Positions 38,202 to 52,200 of a DNA stretch of 64,000 nucleotides are shown in pieces; positions within the stretch are counted from its first letter, which is position 1; every line of letters begins with the position of its first letter. Under the pieces are notes generated by a model. That model saw nothing but the letters and a program-made list of their open reading frames with translations. It was not told where the DNA came from and made no database searches. This stretch comes from Colletotrichum lupini (taxonomy: Eukaryota; Ascomycota; Sordariomycetes; Glomerellales; Glomerellaceae). The stretch covers positions 5,766,001-5,830,000 of the forward strand of contig NC_064675.1 in the NCBI RefSeq assembly GCF_023278565.1. The letters run 5' to 3'. Made by a program: the position numbers and the translations under genes.

Positions 38202-39242
38202 CCCCCCGACGGAGCAATCCGCTAGGGCCGTACTATATATTATATATTAAAAAAAACTAAGTATATTACGCTCTATGCTTAACTACTAATTAAAACTCCT
38301 AACCTTCCCCTACCCGTTTAGAGAGCGAGCTTTTTTCTATTTTAATATATATAAGACTTTTTAATACTAGCCCGCGTGGGCGGCTAGATCTTATATTATA
38401 TACTCTTTTTTATTAAGGGTTAAGGGGCCCCTTATATATTCCCTTATATTTATAATATAGCCCGTATCGGAGGGATTTTTAGCTCTATAAAATATAATTT
38501 TTAAGCTAATATTAATATACTAAATCTTAATATCCGTACCGGCCTAGTTATTTATAATATTCGTATTATTACTTAGCTAAATTCCGTATTATTAAAAGGT
38601 ATTTTATTAATTTTTAAGTATACTTATATTAGTTATAATAGCTATAGCGTCGAGCTAGCTAAAGGTACTTAGCCCGAGAGGGGTAGACTTATTAATAAGT
38701 ATTTTTAGCTTACTAATTACTAACTATATACTAAGAATAAACTATTTAAGTAGTAGTTTATATATTAATAAGTTTATTTAGTAGATTTATTTAGGAAATT
38801 TATTTAGTTTAAATAGAGAGTAGCTTTAGGTAATATTAGAAGTAATAAAGATAAAAAGAATTTTTATAAGCTCTAAAGAATAATAAATATTAGCTTATTT
38901 AGCCCTTTTTTTAAAAACCTCTATATTACTATTAAAGTTTAGAACCTCTATAGTTAAGGGCCGCCTCTAACTCTTATAACCGATTATTATAGCTAATTAT
39001 TATAGTTAACCTCTATTATTAACTTTTTTAGCTAGCGCTATTACGTAAAGAGTAGCTTATGTATTCTAAATTATATAGTAGTTTTCGTATTAAAATTACT
39101 ATATTATATTAAGCGCGTATTTAAAGTATATTGTGCGTATTATATAATTAAAAAGTATATTATATTATATAATTTCTTTTAAAAGCATAATCCCGTTAAG
39201 GTCGATCTTTTGCGCTTATAAAGCTAGAAAAAAACCACTATA
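38202..39242. repeat. Dispersed repeat X, copy 2 (about 1,041 bp)
   Basis: Both termini match copy 1. It is flanked by TAAGTATAAGTTAG (38188-38201) and TAAATACGAGTTAG (39243-39256), a 14-bp duplication with two transition differences. The corresponding unoccupied sequence is seen in Copia-2 at about 57928-57945. The 5' hairpin has lost one side's GC pairs (GCTAGGG instead of GCCGGGG). Confidence 0.8.
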
Positions 39243-42200
39243 TAAATACGAGTTAGAGTACGACCTTTAGTAAGTTAGGGTAAGAAAAAAAAGAGAGGAA
39301 CCCGATTTTAAATAGAATACTAATCCTTTATAAATAAATACATATTAACCCGAATTATTAGGGGACGTAGATATATAAAATTATAAATTAGCTTAATAAT
39401 AAGTAAATTAACGTAATATTAATTTATTTAACTAAGGTTTATAAAAAAAGGGGCTATAGGGGTAACCCCTATTTTATAAAATTATAAACGACCTTAGTTA
39501 CTAATTAAATAAATAGTTTGAAAGTATAAGCTTAGGAATTATAAAAGTAATTAATAAATCTTTTTATATATAAGGGGTATTATTAATATAATTATAATTG
39601 TAAGAACTATATAAAGTCTTAGTAATAATAATTATAAAAAAAGAATTCGTATTATAGAACTAAGTATAAGTTAATAGGGCGTATAATTACTTTAATAAAT
39701 TAAAAAAAAAAGTAAAGAACGTAAATTTCCTCCCTATAATTATTAATAATAATCTTTTATTATAAAAGGGTATATAGAGGTAAAATATAATATTAAAAAT
39801 ATAATAATGAACGATTCTATTTATTTCGATCTATAGCTCGTCGCTATTATTAATATAAAATTCGGTACTAATTAGCTAATATAAAAAAGAGTAAACGGCC
39901 CGAAGTTATTAATAATACGTAACGATATAAGGATTATATATAAATACTAAAAATATAATAATAAATACGAGGTAATTCATAAACTTTAGAAAGATTTTTT
40001 AAAAAAGAAATTATATTTTAAAAGGAAATATAAGGTCTTATAAAAAACCCTAATAATATTTTATGATTATTATAAAAAGCTCGGGATTAGGGAATACTAA
40101 TACTATTTAGTAATTAATATCGTCCTTATAAATAAAGCCTCTAATTACTATTATAAAGCGGTATATAATCTTAATTAAAAAGACTTTTTTAGTATTATTA
40201 ATATAATCTAAAGTTATTCTAAGACTTATAATAAGAACTTAGAGTTCTTATTTAAGCTATTAATATTCTTTTTTATATTTATAACTAGGATAATAAAGAG
40301 TAAATTATAAAAAAAATCTTTAAAAAGCTTATTAATTAAATTAATAAGCTAGTAAAAACCTAGCTAAATAAGGGAACTAATAAGTAAAAAGTTAAATATT
40401 TTTATATTATAATCTAGCGCGTATTAAAAATAAAAATAACCCTATACTAAGTATTTAAAAACTATAAGACGCTTTATTTAAAGCTAAGATCTAGCTTTAA
40501 TATTAAAATAAAAATACCGTACTAAACCTACTTTTAGGTATATAATAGCCCTTATTAATAATATTAAGTCGATTAAATATAAAAAAAAAAAAAAAGCTAA
40601 ATACGGTAATTACTAATAAAGAGGCCTAGATTTATTAAATAAATAGAGATTTAACTTATAAATAAAATAATAAAAAAAGTAATATTATATTCATAAAAAG
40701 GGTAAATATTAATTAAGTAATTACTTTAAGGAAAAGCGTATAAAATCGTACGAAGAATATAAAAGATTAAAGGTAATAAATAATAAAACTAGCCCTTATT
40801 AGTTTAACTAATTCCTTATTATATATAAAAGTAAATTTAGAGGTACGGAACTTAGTAATAATAATTAAAATAGCGGCTTAAAATATCCGCCTCTTATAAG
40901 AAATTTAGAAAATAAAAAGGATCTTACCCCTTATACTAACAAATTAAATTATAATAAAATCGACAACGTTAACTACTCTTTTTTTATTTTGTTAGCTTTT
41001 AAAAAATATACGAGGCTAAATAAATAAAAAGTAATAAAAGCTCTTAATAAGCAGGTTTTTATTTATAAATAATAAAGAAAGGTCCCTTAAACAATAGATA
41101 TAAAAGTAGCTAAAAGGGCGAGTTTAATAAGGTAAAAGCTTATTTTTTAATACTTAAAAAAAAGACGCTACCTCTCTTAATATTTAAAAAGAAATATGAT
41201 ATTAAGTAAATCTAGGGGTAGCTAGAGGGGTCCTTTTTATATTACTTAGATTTTTTAAATACTAAACTTATATAAGTATTTTATATAAGTAAAAAGTACG
41301 GCCTAAATAATTTCTATAGGATTATCCTAAATACTAAGGTATTATAATAGTTAATAAAAAGAAAGGATAATTCTAAGCATTATAAAAAATTACGCTAGTA
41401 ACGCTTAATATATCAATAATAAATATTATAAAAGTTAGCTTCGGCCTAAATAAAAAAATCGTTACCCTAAGTATAATAAAAGTCGAAACGTACTTCGGAA
41501 CGATAACTTTTTATATTTTACTTATTAATACCCTATTTTTTTATATTTAAAAAATATAAATTAACTAAGTATTATATTTAATAATACGAGAAATAAAATC
41601 TTTAGTAATAAGTATTTTAAAATAGTTAAACGACGATAGGGGCATACGTTTATAAGGCTTAATAATAATACGAAATTAATTAATTACTTAATAAAAAATA
41701 AGCTTGAATAGCTATACTAAAGATTTAGGTACTCGTTAGTTATAAGGCTATATAACCTCTTAAAATAATTAAATAATAAGAATATTAAAATAAGGGCGCT
41801 AAAATAGTTAACAAAAGTATATTATTAATATTAAATAAATATATAGAGCTTACGTAAATTTAAATTTAAATTACGTAATAAGCTTAATTTTAATTAGAAA
41901 TCGTTATTAATATTTTCTATTTAAATAGTTAGCTAGTCCTATATATAATTAACGTAGCTATGTCTTTTTAAATAAAATAATTCCTTTAGGATTTATAAAT
42001 AAAAATAATATAAATAGCCCTACGAAGGGGATAAATCGATATATACTAAGGACTATTAAATAGTATTAAAACCGACGCTAGTATTAGTTTTAAGTTAATA
42101 GAATTCAAAGAAAATATAATAGCTTATAGTATATAGCTAAAAGTTATACTTATTAAAACGTATTATAGTATTAAAAAAGTAAAAAGGGTATATTAATAGC

Positions 42201-43557
42201 TAAAAAGGGCGTTTAGAATTATTAAAAAGGAAAATCCCGATTTTATTAATAACGAATACCTTTAAATAGTACTTAAATACTATAATAATACTATAGGGCC
42301 TAACGGGCTTATACTAATATTATTATTATTTAAAATATATTTAAGAACGACCTTAGCCTCGCTATTATTACTAAACATAAGCTAACGAGCCTAAGTAGTT
42401 AAAAAAGTAATACGAATATTATATAAAATAAATATAAAAAGGTAAGTTAATAAGGTAATTACTATATGTAATAAGCCCGATATAAAAAGTAATTTAGATA
42501 TATTACTAAATTCGGATATATAAGTATAATACAAAATTATTTAATAATAAACTAGGCTATATCAATTAATTTGTATTAATAAGTAATCTTATATAATTAC
42601 GAGGGATCGTAATTAGCCCCTCGAAGTATTAATTATAATAATTAAACTGTATTATATAAATCTTAATAAGGTAATTTCTAATTTATAAAAAAAGAAAAAG
42701 CTAAGAAAAACTATATAACTTATAATAAAAGTATAAGAAATTATTCTTAACGAGATCGTCGTAGTAATATTAAAAGAAAAAAAAAAGGAAATTACTAAAA
42801 GAGTACTAATATTACTAACGAGACGTTATAAAAAAATACGATAATAAGCCCTAATATAATAATTTATTATTAGTAACGAGGTAATTAATACTTTTTATAT
42901 AATAAAAGAAAAAGCTAATTTCGAGTTAGTAATTAAATTATATAAAAAAGGTATAATTATAATTATTAAAAAGCCGTTTAAGGGATTAGATCTTATTAAA
43001 ATAAATACTTTTTATAATCGAGAGGTCTATCGATTTATTTTCTATAACTTAGAGAAGTATATAAACCTCTATATATTTAAATTATAAATAGTTCGTAAGA
43101 TTAAAAGGAAAGGAATACCCTAATTATATAAGAAATCTAAGTATATAATATAAGGGTACGGTAATATTAAAAAAGCGACGCTACTTATATAATTACCCAC
43201 TATATAGCGCTATAGCTAATAGTTAATAATAGTATAAATAATATTACTATAGAAAAAGGGATACGAAATTTAGAGCTATAATATTACCTAGGCCTATACT
43301 TAATTAGTTATAAGGCTTATAAAAAAAATCCTAGCCTATTTATTAAAAGAATAGTTAGTAAGTACTTAGAAAGTACGATTATTAAAATACTTAAGCTACT
43401 ATATAAGCTTATAAAATTAAATACCTATTAATAGGCTATATACTACGACTTTTATATTAATTAATTATTAATAGTTATATTTACGTACGACCCGTACTTA
43501 TTAATTTTTAAATACGAAAGTAATTAATTTAAAATTATTAAAATATAAACCGACGAT

Positions 43558-44643
43558 CCCCCCGATAGAGCACTCCGTTAGGGCCGTACCGTGTATTACG
43601 TATTAAAGAAAACTAAGTATAATACGCTCTATACCTAATTACTAACTAAAATAGCTCCTAACTTTCCGCTACCCGTTTATAGGGCGAGCTTTATTTATTT
43701 TAACGCGTATAGGACCTCTTAATACTAGCTTACGTAAGTAACTAAGTTTAGTATAATCTATTTTTTTATATAGGTATTATTATTACTTAGGGGGTCTTAT
43801 AGGAGCTATTTAAGGTACTAGCTTATTACTCTAACCCTATATACCTCCGGCCCGTTTATTATAATTATTATAACTAAGCCGGTATTAATATACTAAATTT
43901 TAATATCTATATTAACCTAGCTATTTACGGCATTCGTACTATTACTTAGCTAAATTCCGTATTATTAAAAAGTACTTTATTAATCCTCGGGCGTACTTAT
44001 ATTAGCTATAATAACTATAGTATCAAGCTAGTTAAAGAGGGTACTTAGCCCGAGAGGAGTAGACTTATTAATAAGTATTTTTAGAGTAGGTTCTCGTTAA
44101 AATAGTATTTTAACTAGCTAACCTCTTAACTAATTATCTAACTAGCTATTTAAATAATAGTTTATATATTAATAAGTTTATTTAATAAACTTATTTAGTA
44201 AATTTATTTAGTTTAAATAGAGAGTAACGTCAAGTAATATTAGAAGTAATAAGGATAAAAAAAATCTTTATAAACTCTAAGTAATAGATATTAATCTATT
44301 TAGCCCTTTTTTTTAAAAACCTCTACGTCGCTATTAAAGTTTAGAACCTCTATAGTTAAGGGCCGCTTCTAATTATTATAACTAATTATTATAACTAATT
44401 ATTATAGCTAACCTTTATTATTAACCTTTTTAGCTAGTATTATTATTAAAAAGAGTAGCTTATTTATCCTAAATTAAATAGTAGTTTTCGTATCGAAATT
44501 ATTATATTACGTTAAGTGTATACTTAGGATATATTACGTATATTATATAGTTAAAAAGTATACTATATTATATAATTTCTTTTAAAAGCGTAATCCTATT
44601 AAGGTCGATCTTTTATACTTATAAAGCCGGAAAAAAACCACTA
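43558..44643. repeat. Dispersed repeat X, copy 3 (about 1,086 bp)
   Basis: It starts CCCCCCGATAGAGCACTCCG and ends ...GCCGGAAAAAAACCACTA. It is flanked by TATAAACCGACGAT on both sides (43544-43557, 44644-44657). Copia-2 has the unoccupied site near 62208-62223. It is the most diverged copy in the middle, with about 130 bp around 43740-43870 that differs from copies 1 and 2. Confidence 0.8.
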
Positions 44644-45698
44644 TATAAACCGACGATATATTAAGCCTATTTAATATTAACTTTATTAAAAAAAAAAGCT
44701 TTAAAAAGCGGGCTTTATAATAAAACTAAAAGAGGTCCTTATAATAAACGCTCCCTTAATATTTAATAATAAGATTTTTATTATTAAAAAAGAAACCGTC
44801 GTTTTTTAATAAAAGGGGTAGGGTAAGAAAATTAATCTCGTTAATCTAAATTTAACTAAAGTTAAAAAGTAATATAAAGCTAAGCTCGTGCGAGGGGTAT
44901 ATATTATAAATATATATTAGTTTAAAACGACTTTTAATTATATTAAAATAGTATAAGTTATAAATTTAACTAAATAAGATATCGAGGTACTTAATAAACG
45001 ACTTAAGTAATCATAAACGAATCTTAATTAAGGCCTCGTTTATTACCTAATTAACCTTATAATTAATAAGCTCTATGTATTTATTAATAAGTTATTTATA
45101 AATAATAATAACTTTATTTTATAATTAGGGTATATTATTATCTTAGTTAATAAGAGTATAAATAAGAGCGAATTTACTATATATAATAATATAATTTATT
45201 ACTTATTAATTAGAAATAAGCGGGTAATAAGAAGTATATTAGTATTAGAGGTTTATAACATAATTAACGGCGTTAACCTCTCTTATATAATTTTAATAAT
45301 ATTGAAGAAAATTACTAATTAACTTAGCTTTTTATTAATCTTAACGGTTATTTATACGGATTCTTATTTATTATATAAATACCTTATTAAATTAGGCATA
45401 ATAAAGGAAAAAAGGTTTATAATTAATATTATAACCCTTAGGTAATTATATAAAAAGCATAAAATACTTAAAATCCGTTAAATTAATAGTAATAATAACC
45501 TCGCTAACGTTTTTATAAAAATAACCCTTAATAAGAGGTTAAAATCATTCGTAAGTAATAAAAAAGTTAATATATAAATAAAAAGATAGGTTATATAAAA
45601 AAAATAAAAAAGGGGTAAAAAGAAACGACTTAGTAAACGGACCTAAGGTTAAATTATACTTCTAATTATAATAAATAAATTAATAAAAAAAAAGTTAA

Positions 45699-45903
45699 TA
45701 TTAGATTAAAAATCTAATTTAATTACGGTATATAGCTAATTATATAGGGGCTAATTAGGGGCCCTATTTAGGATTATCGTAGCTAGCTTAATTTATAATT
45801 AAAACCTCTTTTTTATACTTATTACGTAAATATTTATATAGTTTAATTAATTTTTTTATTAATTACGGTTCGAACTAAATACCTTATAATAGGGATACTA
45901 ATA
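45699..45903 (+). repeat. 3' LTR of Copia-1
   Basis: This 205-bp partner of 24147-24351 is preceded by the A/G-rich AAAAAAAAAGTTAA tract and followed by non-degenerate DNA from 45904. Confidence 0.9.
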
Positions 45904-47687
45904 TAGACGAATTTGTAGTAGTCGCCGTATACCTAATTGAAAATATTATGCTCAACGGGACGGTGATTAGACTTGACGGCGGCATGAGAATGCTGAGCAA
46001 GATGTAACTTGATAGCTAGTATGCAAACGGTTCGCTTGTAGTGTGCCGAGAAGCGAATACAACCTACCTTACAAACAGACATCCTACGACCCGAAATGGA
46101 TCAAGCTTCCGTGATATGAGACAGGTGTGCACAACAAATGACATATGATGCGTGATTACAGCGCTTCGAATGGCAGAATTGCCTTGGGGAGAAGATGAAG
46201 CTACCCATGAAGGCAGCCTCCACCAAATATAGTGCCTGACTTACCAGCTATCATCCATGACTGTGATGTTTTCAAATGGCTCCCAGCCAAGCCCCCCTGA
46301 TAGAAATAGCTGGGTCTAAGTGGGGATAACATCTTGCTACTGAGTTGATCAGTGCGACGAGCTGAGATTCCTAAACGGACAATTTCACCAATAATAAGTC
46401 CAAGATGAGAAGCACGAATACGAGAAGACAAATATGCCCAAGTCTTCATTAATGAGATGAATGAGAAAGCGTACCAGTACACTTCAGGCACTTTGCTAAT
46501 GTTATAACGCGTAATACTCGCATTCCCTCCATGATAGCCTGCTTTCTTACATTTGTTGGAGCGGCACTGGTGGAATACCTGACTGCGAACTATGATTGGC
46601 CACAGAATTAATTCCTCGCCCTAATTAATAGGCAATACCACTATCCTAGAAAGTACACCAATATTGAGAACACCCATTGGATGTGGCTGTCGCTTGAATG
46701 TCGTTTCGTGGCGTACTTTGTGATATTTAGAATAGTTACGCATTTATCGCGAATCGCACTTCAGTTGACCCATGTCCGGCTGCGGTGGCTTTGCATTCAA
46801 CCAGATGGTATAAGCTCGACAAAATAGGAGCAATCCGTAGCAAGTGCTGGGTTTTGCGCGGTGCCGCGGTTCCCTCAGCGGCCCCGCTCAAATTCGGTCC
46901 AGGCCTCCGGCAGTGGGGGACTTGGGAGCCGATTCTGCACCTCTCGGCATCTAACCCACCGGCCGAGTCTGATCTCTGTCTTGAATAAAATGGGCCGAAC
47001 CTCGGCAGGACAACGAATGATAGAGCTTACCAGGGATCGCGGCCATGGAGCGATGCTGCCGAGCACGATGGGGCGAAACCCCTCTCTGAAGCTGCTCTGG
47101 TTATTGGTAGACCAGCGTGACTAGGAATTCGGCTGCTTGGAGGTCTGGTAACCTTTATGATGAAGCAGCCAGTCAATCCGAAATTCTGAACCAATGCCAC
47201 CAAGTACCACAACATTACAAGAAAGCCACGGAGTATTGGCTTGGAAAGCATCCCCGGAGTATTGGCTTGCAAAGAAGCCCGAGGCCGGATGAATTAGGCC
47301 ATGGCCGAATCATGAGGCAAAACAGAGTCGCACATCCAAGTGAATATTTGGTAGTCAATTGCTCGCGTTCTGCAGCGGTAATAGATTCACTAAGCCGAGG
47401 CTTTGCGCAAAAGTCCTTTTGCCTCTTCTGGCGTGCACAGGCAATTCCAGTTGGCAACTTCATGGGGCAGATGAATGGTCCCGTTGTCCACCTTACTTAA
47501 CCGAGTTCTCACATATCCGCCAAGGGTATCTTTATCCGTGCTTCCGTGTCTACTTACTATTTATTCGTGCCGCCGGTCTGCGCCGCTCCCGCATATTCCC
47601 TTCGGCAAGCCCTCCACCTCCCCGGTGTTGTCTCAATCTCATTCTACTCTCCAGCCTTAGAATTGCACTCGTCGCCTCGAAGCAAGC
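45904..47687. other. Non-degenerate island upstream of the acyl-CoA synthetase
   Basis: This 1.8 kb of ordinary composition separates Copia-1 from the synthetase. A minus-strand open stretch at 46201-46491 (96 codons from GTG, ending near a GTAAGT donor-like site) could be an exon, but no family was recognised. Several plus- and minus-strand ORFs at 46785-47500 overlap each other and look like chance frames. A 20-bp direct repeat (CGGAGTATTGGCTTG...) occurs at 47229-47248 and 47255-47274. The pyrimidine-rich 47560-47687 stretch is probably the synthetase promoter and 5' leader. Confidence 0.5.
47229..47274 (+). repeat. 20-bp direct repeat pair
   Basis: CGGAGTATTGGCTTGGAAAG is repeated 26 bp downstream with a single G/C difference. 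Its function is unknown. Confidence 0.8.
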
Positions 47688-49041
47688 ATGGTGTTTTCAA
47701 CATCCTACCCGTCACATGTCCAAAGGATACTCGACCTCAGAGAAACGCGACCCAAGCACCAGCCATACTCGGTCGCACTCCCAGGTACAAGCCAACCTGG
47801 TCGCTCAAATGTGTACAGACATTGGCAATTTGTAGATGGATTGTTGGAGGGTATCGGCCCAGATATATTGACGGCTCACGACATGTTCGAGGCCACTGTG
47901 AAGAGCAATCCAAAGTCAGACTATCTGGGCCGCCGACCCTACGACCTCGTTCAGCAATATCATCTTCCTTGGGAGTGGCTGAGTTTCAAAACTGTCCAGC
48001 AACGCAGGAACAATATCGGAAAGGGTCTGGTAGAAATTCACGAGCGCGTCGGTAAGGTCGGAACACAATTTGGCATTGGACTATGGTGCGAAAACCGACC
48101 TGAATGGCCAATTGTCGACCTCGCATGCATGTCGCAATCACTCTTCAGTGTCTCATTATACGACACGCTGGGTCCAGACGCATCAGAGTACATTATTCGT
48201 CACGCCGAGTTGACATGCGTTGTTACTTCTGTCACTCATGTTCCAGCACTGATCGCTCTAAAGCCGAACTTGCCTGGGCTCAAGTGTCTGGTGATACTGG
48301 ACGATGTTCAGCATCGCTCAGACAACCAAGACTCTCTGTCGCGAAACCGGCTGTTGGTATCCATCACAGAAGCACTCAAGCTGGACCTTCAGATCTACTC
48401 GCTGAAAGAAATTGAGCAATTGGGCGCAGCCTCTTCCAGGTCATTGCGGCCCCCACAGCCGGATGATATAGCCACCATCAACTACACCTCGGGAACTACC
48501 GGGGCGCCCAAAGGCGTCGTCTTGACACACAAGGGCTCGGTCGCAGCGACAGTTGGCTCTCTCCTTGATGCGGGACTGCCGGGCAACGATGTCATGATCT
48601 CCTATTTACCACTAGCACACGTCTATGGCCGACTTTTGGAACACCTCGGCGCTTTCAGTGGGGCCAAGATGGGATATTTCAGCGGCGACATTTCGAATCT
48701 TGTAGAGGGTCTGCAGTCCCTCCGGCCGACTATATTCCCATCAGTCCCAAGAATCTACAACCGATTCGGCGGTATCCTCAAGTCGGCTACACTCGAAGCT
48801 TCCGGGATCCGAGGGGCTGTGAGCAGGTACATTGTGGCAACCAAACTGGCGAACCTCGAAGACGCAGAAGCTCCTACTAACAAGCACCCGCTTCACGATA
48901 GGATCTGGGGCCGGCAAATCATGGCCACCTTGGGCCTCGACCGCGCACATATAATAATTACCGGTTCTGCGCCACTCGACCCAGCATTGTACAAGTTCTT
49001 AAGTGTGGTAAGTAGATCTAGCGTAATCTAGGGTTACGGTA
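47688..49041 (+). pseudogene. Long-chain acyl-CoA synthetase, N-terminal two thirds, cut by Copia-3
   Basis: The enzyme activates fatty acids with ATP and CoA (AMP-forming, EC 6.2.1.3 family). ATG 47688 (context AGCAAGCATGG) opens a 447-codon frame with no intron. The N-terminus has the fungal SNVYRHWQF block (about residues 41-49). The AMP-binding P-loop is YTSGTTGAPKG at residues 266-276, followed by SYLPLAHVYGRLLEH, PSVPRIYNRF and ITGSAPLDPALYKFLSVV. An in-frame TAG at 49029-49031, at a position that is normally Gln before GYG, ends the frame. Then GGT TAC GGT (GYG) is reached and Copia-3 begins, inside the conserved GYGxTE motif. The rest lies at 56656-56682 and 63485-64000. The intact frame up to 12 bases from the transposon suggests recent loss. 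Confidence 0.93.
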
Positions 49042-49218
49042 TATTACGTAACAAGGATAGTAATCGCACCTTATAAAGTACCTATTACGTACTAAATCAC
49101 GTATCTATTTTAAATATCGTATATATAAACCTTTTCCTTTTATCTATTTCTACTTTAATAATTAAACTACTTTTATTATACTTTATATACCTATTACTAC
49201 GTATTATAACTCATAATA
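49042..49218 (+). repeat. 5' LTR of Copia-3
   Basis: This 177-bp repeat is shared with 56474-56650, with transition differences only in the parts compared. The target duplication CGGTA precedes it. Confidence 0.9.
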
Positions 49219-52200
49219 ATTATAAGCCTAGCTCTTAATTAAGACCTTATATTATAATAACGTATTTATTAATACGATTCTTATAATTTCTTTAAAATAA
49301 CCGACTTACTTATACTTACTTTAGCTTAAGCTAAATTAACTAGCTATAATAATTAAATTAAATAGTTTAATATACTTCGTATTATAAATAAGGGCGTTGG
49401 GGTTTAGAAATACGTTAATTTAAACGCTCTAAATTCTAACGTATTCCTTAATCCCCTTATAATACTTATTTTACCCTTAGAATTTAAATAATTAGTTATA
49501 ATTTATAATAAAAAAGAACTATAAGCTTACTAAGCCCGTTATAAAGCGTTCGAGAATAACTAAAAAAACTAAAAAATCCTCTATTAATAATTTCTAAATA
49601 TAACTTTTAATACGAACTTTTTAACTTTTTTAAGTATAAGTAACTTATAAAACTAAGCTAAGTTTCTTTTTATAAAGCTAGTTATACTACTTATTTTATA
49701 TAAATAAATCTATCCTTATACTATATTTATAAAAAAGATTTATACGCTCGAGAGTATTTAAAAATAATAAGAACTTAATACTAAATATAAGTAACTTATA
49801 GCTTATAAACGTAATATTATTAATACGCATATTAAAATCCTCGCTTAGTAATTAATAAAATTAATTAATATTATATTATATAAATACGTATTTTAAAAAG
49901 CTATTAAGAATAGTACTAAGTTTAGTATATAGTAAATTATTAAATATCTAAAATAAGAATTTACGCTTTTTAAACTAATAATAAAAAATATAGTTCGAAA
50001 GGAGTATTAATAAGCCCTTAATAAAGCAAGGACTAGAATTAACTCTTAATACTAATATAAAAAATAATAATTTACTTATTTCCGAGCTAAAATATATAAT
50101 ATTTTAGAAATTAGTAAAGAGATTACTATACTTAACTTCTTAGTTATAGTTAAGTTTAGACTTAACTTTATATAAGGCTAACGTATATATAAAACCTTTA
50201 GTAAATTAATAGCTTTTAAAACGTATACGAGGCCCTTTAAAAAGATTATATATATATTTAGCTTAATAACTTAAAACGTATATACTAAATAGCTTTTAAG
50301 TTAAGGAGGGGCTTACTCTATTTTTACTAAACGCTCTAACTTAATTAATAACGTAAATAATAAGAATAACGTTATATACCCTTATAATTATATATACCCA
50401 TAGCGCCTTATAATATATTAAAAATTAAAATAAGTATTTATAAGTTAAAACGTTGGTAAGTTATTAATATAAATATTAAAGAGCTATATAAAAAAAGTCC
50501 TCGCTGCTATTAAATTAAGTAAATAGAAATTATTTTATAATAAGCTTAAAAAAGCTAATTAGTTAAGGAATAATAAAACCCCTAAAAAACTTAGGTTTTT
50601 AAAAAGATCTTTTAACTAACTTATAGCGAGCTTATTAATAAACTAAGACGAGGGCTACGTAATTACTATATTTATAAAGAGTTAGGACTTAGAAATAAAC
50701 GTAATTTTTAATACCCTTATAAATAGTACTTACCCCCTTTCTTAGAATATAATAATAAATAACTATAAAATAATATATTTAGTTAATAATAAGAGCTTAT
50801 TTAAACCTAAGAGTTACGTATTATTAAGTAATAAAGATTATATTAAATTAAGAATTATTATATTATTTATTATTATACGTAGTCCTCGTATTATAAAAGG
50901 CATTTTAAACGGACTTAAGAAAAAAAGAACTTATAATTTAAAGCTCTAAAACGTTACTTATATCGAGGGATTCTATATTAATATAGTCTTAAAGACTTTA
51001 CTAAATAAAAGCGTACTTTAATATTATAATCTAGATTATATTTTATAATAAGGAACGCTTTATAAGAATACTATTAAAAAGTAGCTTATTTAAAAAAAGA
51101 ATCTAGTCTTTTTTAAATATAAGCTCTTTTAATCTTATCTTTTTTTTATAAACCTTAAGTATATCTTATAAAGCCTAGTTAGTATTATATTACTAATTAA
51201 TTATAAAAAATTCTATTATTTATATTAACGTATTTATAAAAAGTTTAATAGCGCGCTCTTTTAGTATTTTAAAATAAGTTATCTCGGACTTAATACTTTT
51301 TATTAATTATTATATAAGACTCGAAGTATACGTATTAAACCTTTATTATAAGTTAAGTATAAAGTATATATATTATTTAAAGTTAAAATAGTAGTTTTAA
51401 AAGGACTATTTTTAAAAAGAGCTTTATAATTATAATACTATATATACTAAGATCTCTTCTATTTCGAACTATTTCTTAATAAATAATAATATATATCTAT
51501 AGTTTTTAATAAATATAATAAATAGCTTAGGGGGTTCTTTTTAAAAACTAAAATAGAAAAAGAAGTACTTTTTATATTATAAAGCCTCGAGGTAGCGATT
51601 CGTTATTAAAAAAGGACTCTAATTTACTTTTTTAGAAATAATAATAAAACCGCTCTCTTAATTATAAACATTAAATATATATATAAAACGTAGTATAGCG
51701 AGCTAAGAATTAGAATAAAACTTCTATTTTTATATATAAAAAAACTTATAAATAATATTAAAAGAGTAAGTTAACTCGTAATTACTAAAGCTTATAAAAT
51801 ACGCTTTTTTATAAACCTTTTTATAAATTTATAGAATAAAATAGTACTAATAATAATCTTTATTTATAATATTACCTTATAAAAAGCTAATAAAAGAGAT
51901 TTACTTGTTATAATAGAAATTAATTAGTAAAAGCGGTATTAACGCTAGTAATAAACGGGTTACTAAGTACGGGATTCTAAACTAGTTATTTTATATCTTA
52001 GTAGCCTCTATATATATAACTATTAAGTATACCCTTTTTATAAGGATTATAAAAGGGGTATATATTAAAAAGAGTTTAAAATACTTCTTTGCGGGTATAT
52101 AAAATACTTAGTTAAATATATATTAAAAATATATAACTTATATAGGGTCTAAGTACCCGCACTTAAGTAAGTATTTATTATAAAAGATATTAAGTTTAAT

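Larger units (their letters stand above)
24147..45903 (+). mobile_element. Copia-1 LTR retrotransposon hosting X1-X3 and Gypsy B-type DNA
   Basis: LTRs of 205 bp (24147-24351 and 45699-45903) start TGTCAGATTAG/TATTAGATTAA and end ...ACTAATA. The body lies in pieces: 24352-25616, 26701-26914, 38054-38201, 39243-43557 and 44644-45698. Each piece aligns collinearly with Copia-2 at 56683-63479. The RNase H end is recognisable at about 45350-45560 (YTDSYLLYKYLIKLG). Copia-1 also holds a ~557-bp stretch (about 25009-25565) absent from Copia-2. The 5-bp flanks differ (CCCAC at 24142-24146, TAGAC at 45904-45908), so no target duplication survives. Damage is much heavier than in Copia-2. Confidence 0.88.

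Noticed and set aside
25617..44643. Repeat X copies as solo LTRs
   Set aside because: Direct duplications of 14-17 bp are too long for LTR-element integration, and the ends lack TG...CA.
46785..47500. Several overlapping ORFs on both strands upstream of the synthetase
   Set aside because: They overlap one another, share no family features and have no consistent start context; treated as chance frames.
47359..48055. Alternative-frame ORFs overlapping the synthetase 5' end
   Set aside because: The 47688 frame carries all synthetase motifs; the others are shadows.
49008..49013. GTAAGT after FLSVV as an intron donor in the acyl-CoA synthetase, with the Copia elements lying in an intron
   Set aside because: The frame continues past it through residues matching the family up to GYG, and the phase is kept across both insertions, so this is exon sequence.
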